DNA of 10,123 nt from Lachnospiraceae bacterium (GCA_009774465.1 VSNT01000131.1:1-10123); one strand, 5' to 3'. Counted from the stretch's first letter, positions 1 through 7,721 are shown. The notes: generated by a model from the letters alone, not told the origin. Made by a program: numbers and translations.

Positions 1-1112
1 ACCGGCGTTTCTATTTTCAGCTCTCCGTTTTCGTAATAGTACATCATCTGATTAGTCATATCCACTTCTATGTAAGTGTCCCCAATATCATCCTTCCCCT
101 GATTTCTGGCCATTTGAAGGTATGCCGGCTCATGAACCTCTCTCCTTCCTTCCAGAAAAGCCTGCAGCAGATATTCTTTTTCCGCATCACGGTCTATCTG
201 ATTTCCGTATATTCCGCCTTCCACAGTAACGACATCTCCCCGGGTAGCCTGAAACTGCCTTACTTTACCAACCGTATCATATTCATCCGAAAGCTGATCT
301 ACAAATTCATAAACCTTCTCTTCGTCTGTGCAAAGGTTTCCCCCTTCATCCAGCACAAAATTTCCTTCCTCATCCATCAGAATAAAATTACAGACAACAC
401 TGCCATCCACAGGAACACTTTCTTCCCCAAACTGATAGACAATGCCGCAATCCTGATACCCCTTAATTTTTTCCCAGATTTCCAGATTCTGCCTCATTTC
501 TTCTGTCATTGGAAGATCTTCATAACAGCCTGCCAAAGCAAGATCAAGCTGATCTTCACCTCCTTCGAAAGCTTCTCTGATCAGCGTCTTGGCCTTCTCC
601 TCATTTAGAATATGGCTGCATCCGTCTACCAGATAATATCCCTGTTCTCCCTTTCGAATTTCCACAATTCCTTTTTCCCTCATTCCTTCACGGAAAAAAG
701 CAAAGCCGCCTACCTTTTCTGCAAAGGCTGCTTCATCATACTTCATAACCGGTTCCAGCGTTTTTTCCCCTGCATTCCCCGTAAGATTGTCAATCCATAA
801 ATAAGGATTCTGACGCTCTAAATAAATATTTAAAGATTCATTGAAATCAAAGGAAAGCGACACCTCTTCCGGTAAAATAGTATAAGACTTACCATCACCG
901 TCAATGATGGTAAGTCCTTCATAGTCAAACTGTTTTAAAAGCTCATCATTGACTTCATTTACACTCTTTCCGGTACAATATACCCCGTTAATCCATGTAT
1001 TGTAGCTGAATCCATCGGCATAATAATATGCCAGCCCCAGGTACATGGCAATCAATGATAATAATATAATAAATAAGCCTAATCCGGTTCCTTTTAAAAC
1101 ATAACTTTTCAT
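1..1112 (-). CDS. L,D-transpeptidase (PG_binding_4 + YkuD), C-terminus cut by window edge
   Basis: Frame read by hand from the minus strand: it starts at the ATG at 1112-1110 and stays open for 370 codons to the left edge. An N-terminal membrane anchor lies at about residues 7-30 (LGLFIILLSLIAMYLGL). Next comes a segment typical of clostridial L,D-transpeptidases (WINGVYCTGKSVNEVNDELL, 40-59) and a region of about 60-320 resembling the PG_binding_4 domain. The beginning of a YkuD domain follows at 347-370 (YIEVDMTNQMMYYYENGELK and on to ETP). By family knowledge, YkuD enzymes form 3-3 cross-links in peptidoglycan using a cysteine in an HxxxxxxxxSHGC-type motif. That part is outside the window, so activity cannot be confirmed. 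The start codon overlaps the ilvB stop (ATGA), with a weak GGAAG upstream, suggesting translational coupling. The protein is probably anchored in the membrane with its catalytic end outside. The family call is strong; the physiological role is inferred. Confidence 0.88.
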   Translation of the reverse strand, partial: MKSYVLKGTGLGLFIILLSLIAMYLGLAYYYADGFSYNTWINGVYCTGKSVNEVNDELLKQFDYEGLTIIDGDGKSYTILPEEVSLSFDFNESLNIYLERQNPYLWIDNLTGNAGEKTLEPVMKYDEAAFAEKVGGFAFFREGMREKGIVEIRKGEQGYYLVDGCSHILNEEKAKTLIREAFEGGEDQLDLALAGCYEDLPMTEEMRQNLEIWEKIKGYQDCGIVYQFGEESVPVDGSVVCNFILMDEEGNFVLDEGGNLCTDEEKVYEFVDQLSDEYDTVGKVRQFQATRGDVVTVEGGIYGNQIDRDAEKEYLLQAFLEGRREVHEPAYLQMARNQGKDDIGDTYIEVDMTNQMMYYYENGELKIETP

Positions 1113-2788
1113 TCTTTTTCTTCCAAATCCGTTGCATCAAATACTTCACTGATTGGCGCTCCTGCAGGCACCATAGGAAATACCTTATCATCCTCAGGAA
1201 TCATACAGTCGATCAGCACCGGCCTTTTCATCTCAATTGCCCGCTTAATTGCATCGGCAACTTCCTCTTTTTTTGTTACGCGGATAGCTTCACATCCCAG
1301 TCCCTTCGCCACCATGCAAAAATCAACGCTGTCATTTAAAACTGTCTGTGAATAACGCTTTTCGTAAAACAGTGTCTGCCATTGCCTTACCATTCCCAGC
1401 ACATGATTATTAATGACCACCTCTATAATGGGAATCTGATATCGGGATGCTGTGGCAAGTTCATTCATATTCATACGGAAACATCCGTCACCGGCTATGT
1501 TAATACACACCTTATCCGGTCTGCCCATTTTAGCTCCTATGCATGCACCAAGGCCATATCCCATTGTGCCAAGCCCTCCTGATGATAAAAAGGTTCTCGG
1601 TTCCGAATATTTATAATACTGGGCTGCCCACATTTGATGCTGCCCCACATCCGTAGTGATAACTGCTTTTCCCTCTGTTGCCCTGTCAATCTCTTCTATA
1701 ATAAAAGGACAGGATAACACAGTATTATCATAATTCAGCGGATACTTTTCCTTTAATTCATTTATATGCGCATTCCATTTACTGTGTTCCAGTTCAGGTA
1801 TTTCCTGATTAAGCTTTTCAAGAATTTCTTTTAAGTCACCCACTACGGAAACCGTGGTTTTTATATTTTTATTTATTTCCGCCGCATCAATGTCAATATG
1901 CAGTACTTTTGCATTTGAAGCAAACTTTGATGCATTTCCTACTACCCTGTCAGAAAACCTTGCTCCCAAAGCAATCAAAAGATCACATTCACTTACCCCT
2001 AAGTTGGATGCTTTTGTCCCATGCATACCGATCATTCCCGTGTAACGCTCATCATGTCCGTCCATGACGCCCTTGCCCATCAGGGTATCACAGACAGGCG
2101 CATCTATCCGTTCTGCCAGTTCACGCACCTGCTTAAAAGCGCCTGATAAAACTGCACCACCGCCCACATAAATAAAGGGTTTTTTGGCTTCTTTTAACAA
2201 TGTAGCTGCGTCTTTAATGTCCTGATCTGTATATTTACAAACAAGTGCAGGCACGGAAATTTCCTGCTTTTCGTACTCATAACTATTGGCTGTTACATCT
2301 TTTGTTATATCTACAAGGACAGGACCGGGCCTTCCTTCTCTTGCAATGGCAAATGCTTTTCTTATGGTATCTGCCAGCTTTGAAATATCTTTTACAATGT
2401 AATTATGCTTTGTAATAGGCATTGTAATTCCGGCAATATCTACCTCCTGAAAGGAATCCTTTCCAAGCAAAGGAAGGTTTACATTACATGTAATTGCCAC
2501 TATCGGAACGGAATCCATATATGCAGTTGCAATCCCTGTAACCAGATTGGTTGCCCCGGGACCGCTGGTAGCAAGACACACTCCCACCTTTCCTGTTGCA
2601 CGTGCATATCCGTCCGCCGCATGGGCTGCCCCCTGCTCATGGGATGTTAAAATATGATTGATTTCCTGACTGTGTTTATATAAAGCATCATACACATTTA
2701 AGATTGTGCCCCCGGGATATCCAAACACGGTATCTACACCCTGTTCCTTCAAGCACTCCACTACTATTTCCGCACCTGTAAGCTGCAT
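1109..2788 (-). CDS. ilvB: Acetolactate synthase, catalytic (large) subunit
   Basis: A 559-residue thiamine-diphosphate enzyme that joins two pyruvates to acetolactate, or pyruvate and 2-oxobutyrate to acetohydroxybutyrate: the first common step of valine, leucine and isoleucine synthesis. The N-terminal domain has FGYPGG (22-27), the catalytic glutamate E51 in SHEQGAAHAADGYAR, and ATSGPGATNL (73-82). The FQEVDIAGITMPITKH segment (113-128) is typical of acetohydroxyacid synthases. A central domain with LIALGARFSDR (271-281) is followed by the C-terminal ThDP/Mg motif, GDG at 433-435 with NN at 460-461, and then VRQWQ (467-471). The length is normal for the family. The ATG at 2788-2786 directly follows the ilvD stop and has a strong ribosome binding site at 2797-2802. 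No small regulatory subunit gene follows; the next gene is the L,D-transpeptidase. A fermentative, catabolic AlsS is less likely given the leu/ilv context. Confidence 0.96.
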   Translation of the reverse strand: MQLTGAEIVVECLKEQGVDTVFGYPGGTILNVYDALYKHSQEINHILTSHEQGAAHAADGYARATGKVGVCLATSGPGATNLVTGIATAYMDSVPIVAITCNVNLPLLGKDSFQEVDIAGITMPITKHNYIVKDISKLADTIRKAFAIAREGRPGPVLVDITKDVTANSYEYEKQEISVPALVCKYTDQDIKDAATLLKEAKKPFIYVGGGAVLSGAFKQVRELAERIDAPVCDTLMGKGVMDGHDERYTGMIGMHGTKASNLGVSECDLLIALGARFSDRVVGNASKFASNAKVLHIDIDAAEINKNIKTTVSVVGDLKEILEKLNQEIPELEHSKWNAHINELKEKYPLNYDNTVLSCPFIIEEIDRATEGKAVITTDVGQHQMWAAQYYKYSEPRTFLSSGGLGTMGYGLGACIGAKMGRPDKVCINIAGDGCFRMNMNELATASRYQIPIIEVVINNHVLGMVRQWQTLFYEKRYSQTVLNDSVDFCMVAKGLGCEAIRVTKKEEVADAIKRAIEMKRPVLIDCMIPEDDKVFPMVPAGAPISEVFDATDLEEKE

Positions 2789-4477
2789 TTACTCATCCTC
2801 CTGAAAAATTATCTTTGGAATCTCCAAAATAGCTCCTCTGTTTCCACTGGTAACCATTTCTCTGTATCTTGCCAGGTATCCGCTTTTCACCTCCGGCTCT
2901 CTGGGCTGCCATTTTAATGCTCTTGCCTTCATTTCCTCTTCCGAAACCTTAACATCCAACTTCATTTCCGGAATATTAATGCTGATGATATCTCCCTCTT
3001 CCACCAATGCAATGGGGCCGCCCACTGCCGCTTCCGGTGAAACATGGCCAATAGAAGCACCTCTGGAAGCGCCGGAAAAACGTCCGTCCGTAATAAGCGC
3101 CACGCTGGAACCAAGCCCCATGCCGGCAATGGCAGAGGTAGGATTTAGCATTTCACGCATACCCGGACCTCCCTTTGGCCCTTCATAGCGAATCACCACC
3201 ACATCTCCTTCTACAATTTTTCCGCCTTTGATTGCGCTGATTGCATCCTCTTCACAGTCAAACACTCTGGCAGGTCCTTCATGCACCATCATTTCCGCAA
3301 CTACTGCCGAACGCTTTACCACGCTTCCGTCAGGCGCTAAATTTCCCTTAAGTACAGCAAGTCCGCCGGTTTTTGAATATGGATTGTCAAGAGGCCTGAT
3401 TACTTCCGGATTTCTGTTTACTGCGCCTGCAATCACTTCGCCAATGGTCTTTCCTGTCACTGTCATGCAGCCTGTATTTAAAAGTCCTGCATCGGACAAT
3501 TCCTTCATCACTGCATAAACACCTCCTGCTTCATTCAAGTCTTCCATGTAGGTAGGACCTGCAGGTGCCAAATGGCACAGATTTGGTGTTTTCTCACTGA
3601 TTTCATTTGCAAATGCTATATCAAAATCAAATCCAATCTCATGAGCAATTGCCGGCAGATGCAGCATGGAGTTTGTAGAACATCCAAGGGCCATATCAAC
3701 GGTAAGGGCATTTAAAACTGCATCCTTTGTCATAATATCTTTTGGACGGATATCCTTTCGGTATAATTCCATTACCGCCATGCCTGCGTGCTTTGCCAGT
3801 TTAATTCTTTCAGAATAAACTGCCGGAATGGTTCCATTTCCTCTAAGCCCCATGCCTAACGCCTCTGTCAGACAGTTCATGGAATTGGCTGTATACATGC
3901 CGGAGCAGGAACCGCAGGTAGGGCATACCTTCTCCTCAAATTCTCTCACTTCTTCTTCTGTCATCTTTCCCGCTGCATGGGAGCCTACTGCTTCAAACAT
4001 GGAAGAAAGACTTCTTTTTTGTCCATGAACACGCCCTGCAAGCATAGGCCCTCCTGAGACAAAAACAGTGGGAACATTAATTCTTGCCGCTGCCATCAAA
4101 AGTCCCGGCACATTTTTGTCACAATTGGGAACCATCACCAGCGCGTCAAACTGATGAGCCAGAGCCATGCATTCTGTGGAGTCAGCAATCAGATCTCTTG
4201 TCACAAGGGAATACTTCATCCCCACATGCCCCATTGCTATCCCGTCGCAAACTGCAATTGCAGGAAATACTACCGGCACGCCTCCTGCCTGCGCCACTCC
4301 CAGTTTTACCGCTTCCACAATTTTATCCAGATTCATGTGCCCCGGCACAATTTCATTGTAGGAACTGACGATACCCACCATCGGCTTTTTCATTTCTTCT
4401 TCCGTAAATCCCAGTGCGTTAAACAGGCTTCTGTGAGGCGCCTGCTGGATTCCTGACTTCACATTGTCACTTCTCAT
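2789..4477 (-). CDS. ilvD: Dihydroxy-acid dehydratase
   Basis: A 562-residue IlvD/Edd family iron-sulfur dehydratase. It converts 2,3-dihydroxy-isovalerate and 2,3-dihydroxy-3-methylvalerate to the 2-oxo acids that precede valine/leucine and isoleucine. Visible marks are APHRSLFNALG (13-23), NCDKN (118-122) with cluster ligand C119 and the lysine K121 that is carbamylated in relatives, CPTCGSCSGMYTANS (185-199) with ligand C191, GCSTNSMLHL (265-274), and DGRFSGASRGASIGHVSPEA (464-483) with the probable base S468. At 45-48 the protein reads PGHM where [2Fe-2S] members have PCN. It therefore resembles the oxygen-sensitive [4Fe-4S] E. coli type. The start gives the family's usual MRSDNVKSG opening, with GAGGAG just upstream (the GAGG core is 5 nt from the ATG). 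A 71-nt gap separates it from the upstream glycosyltransferase, and ilvB follows without a gap. Confidence 0.97.
   Translation of the reverse strand: MRSDNVKSGIQQAPHRSLFNALGFTEEEMKKPMVGIVSSYNEIVPGHMNLDKIVEAVKLGVAQAGGVPVVFPAIAVCDGIAMGHVGMKYSLVTRDLIADSTECMALAHQFDALVMVPNCDKNVPGLLMAAARINVPTVFVSGGPMLAGRVHGQKRSLSSMFEAVGSHAAGKMTEEEVREFEEKVCPTCGSCSGMYTANSMNCLTEALGMGLRGNGTIPAVYSERIKLAKHAGMAVMELYRKDIRPKDIMTKDAVLNALTVDMALGCSTNSMLHLPAIAHEIGFDFDIAFANEISEKTPNLCHLAPAGPTYMEDLNEAGGVYAVMKELSDAGLLNTGCMTVTGKTIGEVIAGAVNRNPEVIRPLDNPYSKTGGLAVLKGNLAPDGSVVKRSAVVAEMMVHEGPARVFDCEEDAISAIKGGKIVEGDVVVIRYEGPKGGPGMREMLNPTSAIAGMGLGSSVALITDGRFSGASRGASIGHVSPEAAVGGPIALVEEGDIISINIPEMKLDVKVSEEEMKARALKWQPREPEVKSGYLARYREMVTSGNRGAILEIPKIIFQEDE
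2797..2802 (-). promoter_or_regulatory. Ribosome binding site of ilvB inside the end of ilvD
   Basis: AGGAGG on the minus strand lies 8 nt before the ilvB ATG and inside the last codons of ilvD. The ilvD stop TAA (2791-2789) directly abuts the ATG, so ribosomes finishing ilvD can reinitiate on ilvB. Confidence 0.85.
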
Positions 4478-4493
4478 CTTCTCCTCATTTCTA

Positions 4494-4535
4494 CGCCGCT
4501 TTAAATTTTATTCGTCTGCGATTGCGGCGCCGACG
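4494..4535 (-). other. GC-rich dyads in the 71-nt gap before ilvD
   Basis: The gap 4478-4548 contains an unusually GC-rich patch. One imperfect hairpin pairs 4513-4520 with 4528-4535 (7 of 8 pairs, 7-nt loop). A second possible pairing joins CGCCGC at 4494-4499 with GCGGCG at 4524-4529. The two share 4528-4529, so they exclude each other. On the minus strand no T run follows either hairpin, so this is not a classical terminator. It could be an RNA processing or attenuation element, or a neutral remnant. Confidence 0.4.
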
Positions 4536-4548
4536 CAAATCCCGTTAT

Positions 4549-6153
4549 TTAGCTTTTCGTATATAAAATATAATTTTCATTTTCATAGGCAGGTTTCATA
4601 TTCTGCTCCAGATAATCCCAGGGGATGGAATCATAATACACATAAAACTCCCATACCATTTCATCAAAATCCGGATCTGTCATTCTTTTATCTAAAAGCA
4701 CCACATCCGCCCCTTCTATTTCCCGATTCTCACATCGAATGCCATAAAGGAAATAAAGGAGATATTCCTGATTACAGTCGGTAACACAAAAATTCTCCCG
4801 ATTTTCCATATCTCCATGAGCAAATGCATCCTGAATTTCATATTCATTTAACCCATATTGATGATTATAATCAGAAAAGCCAATGCATTTTATCCCGAAT
4901 ACTGTAAGCAGCAATAAAAGCGCCGCATATACTCCATTTCCCTTTTTCTCTTTAAGCAGCTTTGACTTAAAGTACTCTGCCCCATATCCCAAAAACAGGC
5001 CAAGGAGCATTGCCAGCAAAACGCCTCCATAAGTAAACACCCTGTAATAGGGACGTTTGCATTGTATTAGAAGAAAAACCGGAATCAGAACAATTTCCAT
5101 AAACAGAACCAGATACAAAAGCAGGCACCTGTAATTTTTCTGACGAATTTCCTTCACAATCCGGTATATCAAAAAAGCAATCCCAAGCCCCCATATAATC
5201 ATTAGCGGTATGGAAAGGGAATTATAGTAATAACCTGTCAGCGTAACAATCCACTCAAAAAGCCGCCCGGCAAAACCGGCTCTTTCCTCGCTTTGAATAT
5301 AGGGAGTTGCCAGCATATATTCCATCCCTTTCTGGATTGCCTTAAAGGGAGCTTTTAAAATCATCTGCACATGCCCCATACCATAGTAACTGCCTGCTTC
5401 ATCCTTTACCAGCAGATTGGAGCCAATAGAAACCCAAATGGTCATATATAACAGAATTGTTGCCAAGGCTGCGGATAAAGAAGCAAGTATCAGCTTAACT
5501 AACCTGCTTATTCCTTCCGTTTTCCTTATAGAAAGCGCCTCTTTTCGACTTTCACCAATCCCGCAAACCAGCAGATAACAGCCTCCTGCAAGGCAAAGCG
5601 GCACTACCCAGTATACGTTACTTGAAACGGTATAAAGTCCGAGCACCAGTGCAGCAGCAAAAATGAAATAAAACCTCTTTCCCGCCTGCTCTAAAGTACA
5701 GATCTGAATCATACAAAACCAGGCGGTTAGAAAACAGGTAATTCCAAGGGTATATCCTCTCCCCTGTACAGCAAGCTGATTCACAAGATTCATGGATATG
5801 TATAAAATCACAGTGGCAAGCGCCATCTGTTCCTTCATATACTTTCCTGCAATCCGGTAGAGAAGATACATATTGGCCAGGGCACATAAATAAGATATGC
5901 CCCGAAGTCCTATGTATGAATTTCCAAGCAAATCAAGGCAGGCGGAAAGTACCGAATACCCTACGTGATTATTGGGAAGCGGCCAGTGAATGGCTGAATA
6001 CAAAGGTCCTTTGCTGATAAAATAATAATAAGTATAAAGTTCATCATACCAGGGCGTAAGGGCAAACATTCGATACCCGTAATACACCGCCATGACAACA
6101 AATAAAATCCAGAACAAATATTTTCTATTTAATTTCATCTGCCAGTAAATCAC
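4549..6153 (-). CDS. Polytopic membrane glycosyltransferase-like protein (GT-C fold)
   Basis: About 534 residues with roughly 11 hydrophobic segments (for example about 14-33, 84-100, 109-128, 134-154, 161-176, 180-198, 218-244, 312-333, 342-363, 375-393, 407-426) and a soluble C-terminal stretch of about 105 residues. The first outside loop carries PWYDELYTYYYF (D37, E38), the acidic pair expected in GT-C enzymes of the ArnT/PMT/GT39-like group. QGRGYTL (130-136) resembles their conserved R-x-Y motif, and RPYYRVFTYGG (367-377) a later conserved arginine/tyrosine patch. Such proteins usually move a sugar from a lipid-phosphate carrier to an acceptor outside the membrane; donor and acceptor cannot be told here. 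The GTG at 6153 lies 4 nt after AAGGAG (6158-6163). The alternative ATG at 6138 would give 529 residues but is 19 nt away. Either start overlaps the 3' end of leuB, so translation is probably coupled. Family assignment is by motif and topology only. Confidence 0.75.
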   Translation of the reverse strand: MIYWQMKLNRKYLFWILFVVMAVYYGYRMFALTPWYDELYTYYYFISKGPLYSAIHWPLPNNHVGYSVLSACLDLLGNSYIGLRGISYLCALANMYLLYRIAGKYMKEQMALATVILYISMNLVNQLAVQGRGYTLGITCFLTAWFCMIQICTLEQAGKRFYFIFAAALVLGLYTVSSNVYWVVPLCLAGGCYLLVCGIGESRKEALSIRKTEGISRLVKLILASLSAALATILLYMTIWVSIGSNLLVKDEAGSYYGMGHVQMILKAPFKAIQKGMEYMLATPYIQSEERAGFAGRLFEWIVTLTGYYYNSLSIPLMIIWGLGIAFLIYRIVKEIRQKNYRCLLLYLVLFMEIVLIPVFLLIQCKRPYYRVFTYGGVLLAMLLGLFLGYGAEYFKSKLLKEKKGNGVYAALLLLLTVFGIKCIGFSDYNHQYGLNEYEIQDAFAHGDMENRENFCVTDCNQEYLLYFLYGIRCENREIEGADVVLLDKRMTDPDFDEMVWEFYVYYDSIPWDYLEQNMKPAYENENYILYTKS

Positions 6154-7210
6154 CCATCTCCTTACAGCCCACCTGCCTGCAGCCTTCTGTCATGATATCA
6201 ATGGTACGATATCCTTTCTTTAATACATTCTTCACCGCATTTTCAATTGCATCAGCTTCTTTATCAAGATCAAAAGAATACCGAAGCATCATGGCAGCGG
6301 ATAAAACAGTTGCTATGGGATTTGCAATTCCTTTGCCTGCAATATCCGGTGCAGAACCATGACTTGGCTCGTATAATCCAAATTTGCTGTCATTTAAGGA
6401 TGCGGAAGCCAGCATTCCAATCGATCCGGTCACCATACTTGCCTCATCAGAAAGAATATCTCCAAACATATTTTCAGTTAAAATCACATCGAACTGGGCA
6501 GGATCTTTCACAAGCTGCATTGCACAATTATCAACCAGCATATGCTCTAATGTAACATCCGGGTAATCCGCTGAAACTTCGTCCACCACCTTGCGCCACA
6601 GTCTGGAAGAATCCAGAACATTTGCCTTATCCACACTTGTCACCTTTTTCCTGCGTTTCATGGCAATATCAAAGCCTTTTATGGCAATTCTCCGAATTTC
6701 TTCTTCATTGTAGGAAAGCGTATCAACTGCTTTACGGATGCCGCCTTCTTCTGTTGTGTAACGTTCACCAAAATACAATCCCCCGGTAAGCTCACGCATA
6801 ATCATCATATCAAACCCGGCATCACTGATTTCTTTTTTCAAGGGGCAGGCATCTGATAATTCCTCATAAAGCACTGCCGGTCTTAAATTGGCAAAAAGAT
6901 TTAATGCCTTGCGGATGCCAAGCAGTCCGGCTTCAGGCCTTAAGTTTGGTGCCAGCTTATACCAGGGAGAAGTGGTGGTATCTCCGCCAATAGAACCCAT
7001 AAGCACTGCGTCTGCCGCCTTTGCTGCGGCAATGGTCTCCTCCGTCAGGGGTACTCCATAAGCATCTATGGAAGCGCCGCCCATTAAAACATCCTTATAA
7101 TTCATTTCATGCCCATAAACAAAAGCTGCTTTATCAAGAACTTTTTTTGCCTCAGCCACAATTTCCGGGCCAATACCATCTCCCGGTATACATACAATAT
7201 TCAGTCTCAT
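6125..7210 (-). CDS. leuB: 3-isopropylmalate dehydrogenase
   Basis: A 361-residue cytosolic enzyme that oxidises and decarboxylates 3-isopropylmalate with NAD to give 2-oxoisocaproate, the direct precursor of leucine. Family marks are IPGDGIGPEI (8-17), substrate-binding arginines R100 (GIRK), R110 (NLRP) and R139 in MRELTGGLYFGE with Y146, K195 in VDKANVL, D227 in VDN, and metal ligands D251 and D255 in FGDILSDEAS. The NAD loop is HGSAPDIAGKGIANP (284-298). GSIGMLASAS (262-271) is typical of LeuB rather than isocitrate dehydrogenase. Length is normal. The ATG has GGAG (7218-7221) 7 nt upstream. It is the first gene of the leu/ilv unit, and its last 29 bases overlap the glycosyltransferase. 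leuA and leuCD are not in this window. I see no T-box, riboswitch or convincing promoter in the 123 bp upstream. Confidence 0.97.
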   Translation of the reverse strand: MRLNIVCIPGDGIGPEIVAEAKKVLDKAAFVYGHEMNYKDVLMGGASIDAYGVPLTEETIAAAKAADAVLMGSIGGDTTTSPWYKLAPNLRPEAGLLGIRKALNLFANLRPAVLYEELSDACPLKKEISDAGFDMMIMRELTGGLYFGERYTTEEGGIRKAVDTLSYNEEEIRRIAIKGFDIAMKRRKKVTSVDKANVLDSSRLWRKVVDEVSADYPDVTLEHMLVDNCAMQLVKDPAQFDVILTENMFGDILSDEASMVTGSIGMLASASLNDSKFGLYEPSHGSAPDIAGKGIANPIATVLSAAMMLRYSFDLDKEADAIENAVKNVLKKGYRTIDIMTEGCRQVGCKEMGDLLADEIK

Positions 7211-7290
7211 TTTCTGTCTCCATTTCCACTCTTATTTCATATGGTTAAAAGTATTTAGAAGCACTGAATGATTCACCGCTTTCTCAGATA

Positions 7291-7317
7291 CAAAATAAGG
7301 CGCATTACCTGCGCCCT
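7291..7317 (-). terminator. Probable intrinsic terminator after yajC
   Basis: On the minus strand an 8-bp stem, with one G-T pair, is formed by 7310-7317 and 7297-7304 around a 5-nt loop (GGTAA). It is followed by TTATTTTG. It lies 17 nt past the yajC stop codon. The T tract is short and interrupted, so termination may be partial, allowing some readthrough into leuB. Confidence 0.65.
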
Positions 7318-7333
7318 ACTTCCAACCTTAAAT

Positions 7334-7648
7334 TTATTCTGCATCTGCCTTTTCAACCTGTGATATTGCAGACTTCTGCATGGGAATACGGCAATTCTTG
7401 TTATTACCAAACTCTACAATTACTGTATCGTCTGTAATGTCAATAATAATACCATAAAAACCACTGCTTGTAAGTACACAGTCACCTACTTCCAATGTAG
7501 ATAACATTGCTGCCATCTTTTTCTGCTCTTTTTTCTGAGGACGAATCATAAAAAAGTAAATAAATGCAAAAATCAGTACAATATATACTATCATTATAAT
7601 ACCGCCGCCAGCTGCAGCACCAGCTTCTGCTGACAATAACATGCCCAT
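7334..7648 (-). CDS. yajC: Preprotein translocase subunit YajC
   Basis: A 104-residue single-span membrane protein that associates with SecDF and the SecYEG translocon. The layout is typical: a short N-terminus rich in Ala and Gly (8-16), one membrane helix at about 17-35 (IIMIVYIVLIFAFIYFFMI), the signature RPQKKEQKK (36-44), then a small cytosolic domain with LEVGDCVLTSSGFYGIIIDI (52-71). I chose the ATG at 7648 because AGGAGG (7657-7662) lies 8 nt upstream. The longer frame back to 7678 would start at TTG, has no ribosome binding site, and would put the AGGAGG inside the coding sequence. It has its own likely promoter, follows tgt by 80 nt, and is followed by a hairpin terminator. The usual neighbours secD/secF are missing here. 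Confidence 0.95.
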   Translation of the reverse strand: MGMLLSAEAGAAAGGGIIMIVYIVLIFAFIYFFMIRPQKKEQKKMAAMLSTLEVGDCVLTSSGFYGIIIDITDDTVIVEFGNNKNCRIPMQKSAISQVEKADAE

Positions 7649-7656
7649 CTGAATTT

Positions 7657-7662
7657 CCTCCT
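7657..7662 (-). promoter_or_regulatory. Ribosome binding site that fixes the yajC start
   Basis: A perfect AGGAGG on the minus strand, 8 nt before the ATG at 7648-7646. A second in-frame ATG at 7642-7640 is 14 nt away and less likely. Confidence 0.9.
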
Positions 7663-7692
7663 GATTTGATTTACTCAATAAGTCTAAAATAT

Positions 7693-7721
7693 ATAATACA
7701 CAATAAGCGGTTCAAAGACAA
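7693..7721 (-). promoter_or_regulatory. Sigma-A-type promoter of yajC
   Basis: On the minus strand TTGTCT (7721-7716) and TATTAT (7698-7693) are separated by 17 nt, close to the housekeeping consensus. It lies between the tgt stop and the yajC ribosome binding site, so yajC can be transcribed apart from tgt. Confidence 0.7.

Noticed and set aside
114..608. A plus-strand 164-codon open frame.
   Set aside because: It lies antisense to the L,D-transpeptidase, whose minus-strand frame shows clear family motifs; the plus-strand translation has no recognisable domain.
4513..4535. Intrinsic terminator before ilvD.
   Set aside because: The stem has a mismatch and is followed on the minus strand by AATAAAATTTAAA rather than a T run.
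7232..7276. A 14-codon GTG-initiated minus-strand frame upstream of leuB containing Val-Leu-Leu, resembling an attenuation leader peptide.
   Set aside because: It has a GTG start without a good ribosome binding site, only two leucine codons, and no terminator or antiterminator between it and leuB.
7649..7678. Longer YajC starting at TTG 7678.
   Set aside because: The strong AGGAGG at 7657-7662 would lie inside the coding sequence, and the extra ten residues do not look like the family's N-terminus.
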